The position numbers and the translations under genes were made by a program. A DNA stretch of 64,000 nt from Zygnema cylindricum. Lineage: Eukaryota > Streptophyta > Zygnematophyceae > Zygnematales > Zygnemataceae. The stretch spans positions 8,431 to 72,430 of the forward strand of contig JBBHKE010002312.1 in assembly GCA_037447655.1 (NCBI GenBank). The letters run 5' to 3'. Of the stretch, positions 55,396 to 64,000 are shown piece by piece. The notes under the pieces were generated by a model that ran no database searches, was not told the origin of the DNA, and worked only from the letters and a program-made list of their open reading frames with translations. How positions within the stretch are numbered: position 1 is the stretch's first letter; the number at the start of each line of letters is the position of its first letter.

Positions 55396-58300
55396 CTAGT
55401 CAATCTTTAATTTCAGACCACACTTCTCCCTGCAGAAAATTAGCTTAGGGGAAGGCACAGGTTTGGTCATCATATCTGCTACCATCTCACTATCTAGTCT
55501 GTACTCTAAACTGATTATTTTTTTTTCTACTTTCTCTTTGACAAAGCTGAGTCTGATGTCCATGTGTTTGGCTTTAAAATGATGTTTAGAATTGGCAGAA
55601 ATAGCGATTGTTGTCTGATTATCACAAAAAAAAAATTGCACACCACTCTTAAGGTGACCAAGCTCACCAAGCAAACACTTGACCCACATCAATTCTTTTA
55701 CAGCAGAGCAAGAGGCCATATACTCAGCCTCCATGGTGGACTGAGCAATAACTTTTTGTTGTTTGCTACTCCAACATCAAGCCCCATCACCCACATATAA
55801 TACATTTCCAAAAGTGCATCTCCTCATCGGAGCATCACCATAACTGGCATCACTCTAAGTAGTGATGTCAGTATTCTCCCCACCCAAATGCAACCATAGA
55901 TCCCTAGTTCCTATCAAATTTCTAAGGACTCTCTTAGCTGCCTCCCAATCCCTCTTAGTGGGAGCATTTAGACTTCTACTCAGCACTCTTACAGCTGCAA
56001 CTAAATCTGGCCGGGTACAATTCATAAAATAGATTAGACTTCTCACTACTTGTCTATAAGGAATAGTCTGCATGAACTTTTGTTCTTCAAGACATAATTC
56101 CTCGTCTAAGACTATGACTCCTTCTTCCTCACTTCCCTCCATTCCCTTTTTCAACTCCATTGGAGTTGTACAACTATTAGCTTTATCCATTTGAAATTTT
56201 TCAAACATGTTCCCTATTGCTTCCTTTTGAGTCAATCTTATAATTTTTCTTTTTCGGTCTCTCTCTACTTGAATTCCCAAAATATATTTTGCTTCCCCGT
56301 ATCCTTCATTTCAAATCTCCCCTTAAGATCGGTTTTCCGTTTATTAATTTTTTCCATTGATTTACTTAAAACAAGCAAATCATCAACATAAATTGCAATA
56401 AATATAAAACCTTCCTCATCTTCGAAAACATAGATTGAGTGATCTGAGCTGATCCGGATATATCCCAGACCAGTAAGAAACTCATCAAGTTTCTTATTCC
56501 ACTGTCGAGGCGCCTGTTTCAATCCATAAAGAGATTTAATCAGCTGCCATGAAGATCTCCTCTTCCAATTCTCCATGCAAAAAGGTTGTTTTGATATCCA
56601 TCTGGTGCATTTCCATGTCTTCATCTGCTGCCAGGCTGAGAAGTATGCGGACAGAGGGAAATCTGACTACCGGAGCAAAGGTTTCCTCGTAGTCAATTCC
56701 CTCTGTTTGTGTAAATCTCTTTGCCACTAGTCGGGCCTTGTAGCGCTCGATTGTGATATCCGGGTGTAGTTTTAATTTGAAAACCCACTTACAACCGATT
56801 GGTTTTCGGTTAGGTGGACAATCCACCAGCTCCCAAGTATTGGCTGCCAAAATTAAGGCCATCTCCTCATTGATGGCTGTCTTCCACCGATTTCTTTCTT
56901 GATAAGTCATCGCCTCTCCATAAGTTTGAGGTTCATCTTCATGAGATAGTTTAGTTACCTTGTTATTAACCTGTTTTTCTTGCAATCTTTTGCTACTTCT
57001 CCTTCCCCCCTCAAAATTTGAGGCTGAAATAGATGGTTCTCGTGGATTCTTTCGAACAAACTCGGCTTCTCCCCTATCCTTTGATTCCGAATCAATTTCC
57101 ACCACGTCTTCCGCTTCGGGTAGAGTTGTCACTGGAGTTTCCACAGCCGAGTCTTTTTCGGTCTTATTTGTACATGCAAGTATGTCATCTTCTCCAAAAC
57201 CTGGATAGTTAGGAAACTCAAAGTCATCATAATTTTTTGACTCAAATCTGATTTTTATTGACTTCGTATATTTGAAAGGATCCACAGACTTTCCTTCATC
57301 CATAACTACTAGATGTTTTACTAAAATTATATCTTCCCTTTTTAGATCATAAACTCTATATCCTATAACATCTTCGTCATATCCTAATAAGTATCCCGGT
57401 TTTCTTTTAGGATCTAGCTTCCAATTGGACTGATCTGTATCTAGACTGAATACTTGACTGCCGAAAACCTTTAAGTGAGATATGTCTGGTTTTCGGGTGG
57501 TCTATTTCTCATAAGGTGTTTGATCTTTCATGGTTGAGGTATGAACTCTATTTTTGAGGTAATTAGCGCAGTTCATTGCTTCTACCCAAAACCTTTTTCT
57601 TATCTTCTTATCCGACAACATACTTCTAGCACTATCACCCAGAGTCCTATTTAATCCTTCAGCTACCCCATTCTGTTCCGGGTTTTCTGGAACTGTTTTT
57701 TGGTGTTGAACTCTAACTTCCCTCAGAAAATCCTTAAACTGGTTAGAAGTATACTCTCCACCATTGTCACTCCTTATTCTCTTCATCGAAGTTCCATGGA
57801 GTCTTTCGCTCCATGCTTTATATTGTCTAAAACAATCCTGAGCTTCGGACTTGTTTTCAAAAAATACACTCGGGAATACCGAGACCAATCATTAGTGATA
57901 GTCATCATAAATCTCTTCCCCCCCGATGAGGGCACTCTAGCCGGTCCCCAAATATCTGTATGTACTAGATCTAGAATTTTTTCTCCCTTATAGGTTGCTT
58001 TTTTAGGAAAGGGTAATCTTTGTGTTTTACCTTGAGCACATCCACTACAATCACTTATATTATCACTCTCACTAAACTTAATCCCTTCCACCACTCCCAT
58101 CTTTTTCATCTCTCTTAACTTGTCAAGATTTACATGCCCAAGCCTCTTATGCCACATCATAATATCATGAACACCAGCATAATAAAGTTTCTTCTTTTCA
58201 AAACTTAAAACCAGCCTAAACATCCCATGGCTACCTTTCTCAGCAATGAAATAGACATCCTCCTCAAAACTAGTAGTAAAGACTCTTTCCCTAGTGCTAG

Positions 58301-59680
58301 TAAAAAAACCCTTATCATCTAATACGGATGTAGAGATGAGGTTTTTGTTTAGCTCAGGAATATACAATACATCGGAGAATGTTACTATGGATGTCTATCC
58401 TTCTACTAACACTTTCAAATCTACCGAACATACAAGAGTAGTGGTGACTATCCTCCCATCCCCGTACTCTATCTCTACGATGGGAATATTTCTTATCTTA
58501 GTGAACAGATGCCTATCCTTACACATGCGCATGGAGGCACCAGAATCTACAATCCAACCTGCTTCACCTTTCAATCCACAGTAAGCACATTTCTGCCTTC
58601 GTGGAATTTCGACCTCGGTTTTTGCCTCCAACTCCTCATCTAAAAGGAGCTCATCGTCCTTGTCCTCAGATTCCGCCTCATGTACCTGTGTCACAAAGGC
58701 CTTTTTCTTTCCTCTCGGGGTACCACCGGTCTGCCCCTCCTTTAACCGAATCTCGATTAGCTTAGTGCACTCTGCCATCTAGTGCCCAGGTGTCTTACAA
58801 AAATGACATAAACCTTTGGGAGCCCTTGGTCCAAACTCGTCGGTATGATTTTTCTGCTCCCTTCCCCCATAGTTTGCGACCGGTTTCCGGGAATCCTTGT
58901 TCTTGCAATCGGTTGCAGTTGCCAAGGCTTAACCAAACTTTCCTTCCCTTCGGATCTTAATTGTATTCTCCCGAACGAGAATCATCCCTACCACTGGTTC
59001 CATATCCACCTTGAGTCCGGCAAGTCCTGCACACGGTTGACTATATTCTCGAACTCATGGGGTAACTTCATTAGTAAACAATTAACCTTTTTTTTTTCAC
59101 TAAAATCTTTTCCCGCACTCTCTAGCTCCATGAAGAGTGTAGCAAGCTCATTGCAAAAATCCAACATCTTCCCCCCTTTGTATACATACTCCTTAACTTT
59201 CTGATCAGCCAACTGTTGTTGCTGAATTGTACCACTTCGGTACATCTCTTTGAGAGCTATCCAAAGATCGGATACCCTTTCTACCTGCAAATGAGGACAT
59301 GCAAGTCCTTGAGTGAGATGGCGTACGATGTAGTGCTTTGCCGCCATATTGTTGAAGTCCCAGGTTTAAGTATCATTCTGCTCGTTCCTCGGAATAGGTG
59401 ACATGAATGTCGAACCAGTTGCTATTCGTGTGGTCGCCTCCTTCTCATTTCTTTTTTCCACCACCTCTCCTTCTTTTGTTTCCTCCGTTGAAGGTGCATC
59501 CTCTTTTTTGGTGAATCTGCTTCCTCCAAACCCTGGAGGAATTCCTAGACTTAATGGACTCCCCAACCGTCCACTCACTATCCCCCAAAACCTTTTATTG
59601 CATAGAGCTCCTATCATCATACTTTCCCAGTATATAAAGCCAGTTCCATTAAAGATTGGTACCCTAGAGGGTGGGCCCAT
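55396..59680 (-). pseudogene. Element 10 gag-pol, broken
   Basis: Minus strand from the PBS ATG (59680): MGPPSRVPIFNGTGFIYW. Gag (NMAAKHYIVRHLTQ, QQQQLADQKVKEY) leads to a knuckle CHFCKTPGH with a stop before MAEC, and protease DSGASMRM. GAG-pre-integrase and integrase follow (58367-57783 and 57888-57502; LVHTDIWGPARVP, SDNGGEYTSNQF, PEQNGVAE). The linker and RT start run 57303-56536, then the RT deletion at EEIFMAAD (56536), RT 56624-56265 with YVDD, a frameshift at 56280, RT/RNase H 56280-55855 with TAG at the WSDAS motif, and RNase H 55734-55396. A TGA lies in GA-CWSS near 55776. Residues 55855-56280 are identical to the Element 6 frame 50112-50537. Confidence 0.9.
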
Positions 59681-59684
59681 AACA
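59670..59684 (-). other. Primer-binding site of Element 10
   Basis: Minus-strand TGTTATGGGCCCACC, one mismatch at the first base. The gag ATG is inside at 59680-59678. Confidence 0.85.
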
Positions 59685-60738
59685 TGAAACTCTGAGACCT
59701 CCATAAGTCCTCAGAGCGGATAACTTCTAACAAGCCCCTCGGATAATCCTGGCCCCTTTGTGTTTCAGAAAAAACAACTGCCACCCTGGTAGACAAAAAC
59801 TCTGACCACCACCAACCTTGTGAAGGCAAAACTCCCCTGAGTCGATAGCAAAAAGAATCTCTAAATTTGCTCCCATGAGCAGTATGTTATGGAGGGTCAA
59901 ACTTGACCTTTTGTACAAAAGCTCTATGGGAGAGAGGGTCCTATCTTCTATTTTTTCTAAGTCCTATCTCTCTCACAGACTCTATCTACTGATGTACGGA
60001 ACCAATCAGATTACAGTTCCGTTTGCAAAAGTACAGCTGCCGGTGTACTTTTTGTATGGACACTGTACGACATGGCCTAAATGTCGACACGTGGTATATC
60101 CGGATTCGCTCTTTTAATCCTGGGAGATTCCGCGCTCCGATGTCATTCCGCCATGTGTCATCCGATGTGGCGATGACTAAAAACTGCCGAAATCTTCTTC
60201 CGCGATCTCGGCGCTAATTCCGGTCGTCCGATTAAATTCACATTTAATCGTAGCCGTAATAAATACATGCACGGTATTCGTTTCGCTAAATAAATAAATG
60301 CGCAGTATTGATTTTTTAATTGTATCGTAATCCGTACTTTTGAATTACCGGATCTATGTATCCGTAAAAAATTACAGCTAAATGAATTATACTACGTATT
60401 AATGTTTAATTAATTATCAAACCATATAGTATGTAACACTTGTTCTAGACTTTACGGCTAAGGCTACCGGCTACTGGCTATCTGCTGGCCGATAGGTACC
60501 AGGATCAAATCTCGTTGCCGGCACATACCTTTTAGTAAATAAACCCCTAACTAGTAAATATTTCCCGTAAACCTCTGGATAGCTTAGGTAGCCATGGCTC
60601 TAGCTCCCTCTCCAATTTCTCAGTGATTGTGACAAGTTTGAGAGTTGGAGAGAGAAGTTAGAGGTAGACTGCCTCGGCTTCTTTCTATATTTCTCTTTAG
60701 ACCTAGAAAATACTTAAAATGAACCATTGATTTTTACA
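59685..60738 (-). repeat. 5' LTR of Element 10
   Basis: Plus-sense TGAAACTCTGAGACC start and GATTTTTACA end. Leader hairpin TGCTC-ATGG-GAGCA on the minus strand near 59870-59883. GTAC cluster 59990-60070, CACGTG near 60090, tRNA-like module near 60430-60510. Confidence 0.9.
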
Positions 60739-60743
60739 GATCC

Positions 60744-62535
60744 AAGATACAAGAAAGCTACTGGATACCTCACATATTCCAATGGAGTTCGAGGAGACAG
60801 AAGTGGAGGAACCGGACCCGATTTCCATGGAAAGGGGAGACGATGAGACAGTAAGGAGAAACCCAAGACATCCCTCTGTTCCTGCTTCAAAGTTTGAGGG
60901 AGGAAGAAGGAACAGCAAAAGGATACAAGAGAAACAAGCTGCCCGTAAGATAACTAAGCTATCTCATCCTAATGAGCCTCAGTCATACTTGGAGGCAGTG
61001 AATAGCCCAAAAAATGACAAATGGATTAGAGCCATAAATGATGAGATGGCTTCCATCATGGAAGCAAATACTTGGGAGCTAGCAGATTGTCCTTCAGACA
61101 GAAAACGTATTGGCTGTAAATGGGTATTTAAACTAAAATTGAACCCATATAATACCATTGAAAGATATAAAGCTTGTTTAGAAGCAAAGCGGTTCACCTA
61201 AAAGGAGGTGATTGACTATGAGGAGAGGTTTGCTCCATTTGTTCCGTTCCCATCAGTAAGGATTCTCCTCAATCTAGTAGCAGCGGAAGTCATGGAAATT
61301 CATCAGATGGATACTAAGGCCGCCTTCCTTAATGGTTAGTAAGAGGAAGAAATCTTCATGCGAGAACCAGAAGGGTTTGTGGAGGATGGGGAAGAGAGCA
61401 AATTCTGCAAGCTTATGTAGACTTAAGGAAGCTCCCTGACAGTGGAATAAGAAACTTGATGAGTTTCTCACTGGTCTGAAATATATCCATATCACCATTG
61501 ACCATTCTATCTATATGTTTGAAGATAAGGATGGTGTGATCTTTATTCCAATTTATGTGGATGATTTGCTAGTGTTAAGTAAGTCTTTTGAAAAGATCAA
61601 TAACTTAAAAAAAGATCTTTGAAGCAGATTAGACATGAAGGATTAAATGGAGGTAAGATATATTCTGGGAATTCAAATGGAAAGAGATAGGGGGAAAAGG
61701 ATCATTAGACTCACTTACAAAGAAGCATTAGGAAATATGTTTGAGAAATTTCAGATGGAGAAAGCTAACAATTGTACCATTCCCATGGACTTCAAGAAAG
61801 TAAGTGATGGAAGTGTAGAAATAGGAGTGATAATATTAGATGATCAGATGAGTCCAGAGAAGAGAGAGTTTATGAAGTCTTTTCCTTATAGACAAGTCGT
61901 AGGAAGTTTCATATGTTTTATGTATTGTACAAGGCCGGACATAGCGGAAGCAATAGGAGTCCTCAGTAGGATTCTTAACGATCATAAGAAGACAGATTGG
62001 GAGGCAGCCAACAGAGTCATGGGATAACTGGTAGGAAACAGAGAGTTATGGTTGCATTTGGGAGGGGAGCACACTAATATCACTACTTCAAGTGATGCCA
62101 GTCATGGGGATGCACCTATGAGAAGATGCACTTCTAGGTATGTGTGTATTGTTGGAGTAGCAAGCAACAAAATGTGATTGTTCAGTCTACTATGGAGGTT
62201 GAGTACATGGCCTCTTGTTATGCTGTGAAAGAGTTGATGTGGGTCAAGTCTTTGTTGCAAGAAATCGGGTATATGAAAGAGGGAGTGCATGAAGTGTTTT
62301 GTGATAATCAAGCTGCCATTGCAATTGCAGCAAATCCAAAACATCATTTAAAGGCTAAGCATATAGACATAAAACTGAGTTTTGTGAGAGAAATAGTTGA
62401 GAATAAGATTGTAAAACTTGTGTATAGATTGGATGAGGAAATGGTGGCTCATTTGATGACAAAACTAATGCCTTCTCATAAGTTAATATATTGTAGAGAA
62501 AAGTGTAGATCAAAACTGAAGTTAAAGTTAGACTA
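60744..62535 (+). pseudogene. Element 9 linker, RT and RNase H, right part
   Basis: The open frame 60782-61201 holds the linker (EGGRRNSKRIQEKQ, SHPNEPQSYLEAV) and WELADCPSDRKRIGCKWVFK. RT then decays: stops at FT*, NG*, a deletion near 61415, and VDDLLVLSKS in another frame (61555 on). 61647-62027 gives LGIQMERDRGKR and PYRQVVGSFICFMYCTRPD. 62144-62536 gives RNase H (YCWSSKQQNV, STMEVEYMASC, CDNQAAIAIAANPKHH). It ends in a purine tract AAATAGGGGGAG before the LTR. Confidence 0.88.
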
Positions 62536-62549
62536 GAAAATAGGGGGAG

Positions 62550-63553
62550 TGTTGAAATTACTAGATTTATAAGGTATTTTTAGATCATTAAAATAGAGAA
62601 AAAGAACAGAGCGGACAACTTGTCTCTACCTCCTCTCTCTACCCACCATACTTGTTGTAGTCACTAAAGGATAGAGAGTGGTGGAGCCATGGTTGTCCTA
62701 TTTCAAGCAAGCAGGACTAAAGAGTGACTTATGTCACTCTCAACAAAAGGTTGAGTCCGACAGGACTCGAACCTCCGACCGGCAGCGCAAGGCGTAGCCG
62801 TCAGCTCTAACCGGTTTGTCGTAGAAGTTCGTTAACATACATAGGGTGTGATATATATTTAAAGTGTGTTTTAAACCTAAATTCGATTAACGGAACAACA
62901 AATGTTAAAGCATAGAAATAGGTATTATATATAGTGCGAACATTCTTCTCGCACGAAACAAATGAATTAGATATTTGTTACGACGGCTAGTATTGAATAT
63001 CGGTTTATGATCCGCGGCACATACCACTATAGAAATCTCGAAATGGTCACTTTGGCGATTTGTTGACGTGGCGTGACTTGACGAAACGCGGAGAGATAAC
63101 ATTCGGTCGAGGGAATTTCGGAGAACAGAAGGACGAGTTAAACGCGAACACGCGTCCACTCAATAGTCTTGTCGTACATAGGTCGTACAGAAAGTACACC
63201 GGCAGTAGTACTTTTTTATACTCTACAGTCATTAGATTGGTTCGTACTTCATTAGATAGGGGTTGTGAGAGGTGTTTAGGACTTAGAGAATTTTTGGTAG
63301 GTAAGGGACCTCTCTTCCTTAGAGAGCTTCATATAAACTTCGATTTTTTTCCACTCCATAACATAACGCTTGGTTGGGCGTTTTCAGTGATTCTTTTTCC
63401 TACGGACTCACGAGAGTCTACGCTGCACAGGGGTGCAGTTAGATTGTCTACTTGTCTGCTTGGGTAGCATTTGTTGCCATTGGAAGTGGGTAAGTTAACA
63501 ACTATCTAGAGGCTTCCTGAATTCTGTAGTCTATTGGAGGACACAGAATTGCA
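62550..63553 (+). repeat. 3' LTR of Element 9 (family G)
   Basis: 1004 bp, TGTTGAAATTACTAG start, AATTGCA end. The antisense tRNA-like module here is the clearest (62763-62815) with a consensus B-box GGTTCGAGTCC. GTAC tetramers (five) lie at 63170-63250. The leader hairpin keeps its place with a different stem, AACGC/GCGTT (63365-63382). Confidence 0.88.
62763..62815 (-). other. tRNA-like module in LTR (family G)
   Basis: On the minus strand: ACCGGTTAGAGC (D-arm/A-box like, around 62815-62804), then GGTTCGAGTCC at 62773-62763, identical to the pol III B-box consensus GGTTCGANTCC. The T-arm forms four of five pairs (GGAGG against CCTGT, counting G-T). The acceptor stem is not convincing, so this is tRNA-derived or tRNA-like and not a functional tRNA gene. 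Confidence 0.65.
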
Positions 63554-64000
63554 GGGCCTTCCTCTCACAAATAGATCATATATAGCAGCCTTTGTTAACA
63601 TGTCGGCTAGTTCTTCAAATGTCCCTTTATCAATAATATACTTAAGTTCTTTCTCAAAACATGGTTTCCACTTTTCATTCCAATCACATGATGCTACAAC
63701 TTTTGAATAGGACTTAGGATCCCCATTTAGAGGCTCATTCAGTAATTGCTATAAAAAGAACTAATTTAACCTAACATTTGATATAGAATTAACATACTTA
63801 TTTTTAGCATTCAGATGAAGAGTTAATCTCTCAAGGGCTTTCTTTTTATTCCCTATTTTACTTTTCCTAACAACAACTTTTTTTCAACAACATCTTATTT
63901 CTTACCTTTTTCACTTACAAATTGCAAACTACATTCACTTTTTTGTCTATTAAGAGATCTTTCACTAGACTTAGAACTTTGACTTCCATTCTCACTTTCC
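63554..64000 (-). pseudogene. Copia pol fragment of another lineage, minus strand, runs off the window
   Basis: Minus strand: a Ser/Lys-rich linker (SQSSKSSERSLNRQKSECS near 63970) leads to a stretch resembling the start of copia RT (DPKSYSKVV, WNEKWKPCFEKELKYIIDKGTFEEL). It then passes directly into an RNase H-like end (LADMLTKAAIYD), implying a large internal deletion or recombination. Stops occur near 63890 and 63780. The wording differs from every other copy here. It is the target of Element 9. Confidence 0.6.

Larger units (their letters stand above)
54330..60738 (-). mobile_element. Element 10: full-length Ty1/copia, minus strand
   Basis: 6409 bp. LTRs are 54330-55382 (1053 bp, 3') and 59685-60738 (1054 bp, 5'). 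Target duplication GATCT (54325-54329) against GATCC (60739-60743), one mismatch. PBS on the minus strand is 59684-59670 (TGTTATGGGCCCACC, first base changed). It interrupts Element 9 in the integrase-RT linker. It has all domains of an autonomous copia element but is disabled by lesions, four of them shared with Element 6. Confidence 0.93.

Noticed and set aside
62763-62815. Functional tRNA gene in the LTR
   Set aside because: A- and B-box-like sequences are good, but there is no convincing acceptor stem or anticodon arm, and the module is repeated inside LTRs. Listed as tRNA-like only.

Overview
The window is nuclear DNA from a streptophyte (land plant or charophyte alga). The evidence is one spliced host gene of the plant LIKE COV family, a Ty3 chromovirus, and a large body of Ty1/copia retrotransposons whose primer-binding site matches plant initiator tRNA-Met. 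The species cannot be named from the sequence alone.

Layout. 1-8 kb: a GA-rich microsatellite, a degenerate 12-bp tandem repeat, and the seven-exon LIKE COV gene on the minus strand (coding 7037 to 1335). 8-10.9 kb: gene-poor DNA with two copies of a small terminal-inverted-repeat element carrying 8-bp target duplications (hAT-like MITE); a third terminus abuts a 10-N assembly gap. 10.9-14.1 kb: a decayed chromodomain-bearing Ty3/gypsy element. 14.3-64 kb: almost wall-to-wall Ty1/copia sequence in both orientations.

Copia nest, resolved by LTR ends and 5-bp target duplications. (i) Element 1 is interrupted by Element 2 (15523-25664), which is itself interrupted by a gag-only element of the TR-GAG type, Element 3 (17262-21227). 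(ii) Minus-strand Elements 4 and 8 lie at 27.0-32.7 kb, and Element 4's LTR is split by a solo LTR. (iii) A minus LTR (33.5-34.4 and 52.1-52.2 kb) is split by a tandem LTR-int-LTR-int-LTR unit, Elements 5/6 (34436-52076). That unit carries a solo LTR (41035-41924) and minus-strand Element 7 (43497-48722). (iv) Element 9 (52.2-54.3 and 60.7-63.6 kb) is interrupted by full-length minus-strand Element 10 (54330-60738). (v) A different copia fragment reaches the right edge.

The copia group shares an unusual LTR architecture. U3 holds a cluster of GTAC tetramers and often a CACGTG box. An antisense tRNA-like module with A-box and B-box similarity lies in the first third of most LTRs. A TATA box is followed by two short hairpins, and the second keeps its pairing while its sequence changes between families. 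The PBS is 5'-GGTTATGGGCCCACC, complementary to the anticodon stem-loop of plant tRNA-iMet (half-tRNA priming as in Drosophila copia), and its ATG is the gag start codon. Nearly every coding copy is broken; the longest open frame is the 417-residue RT/RNase H of Element 2.
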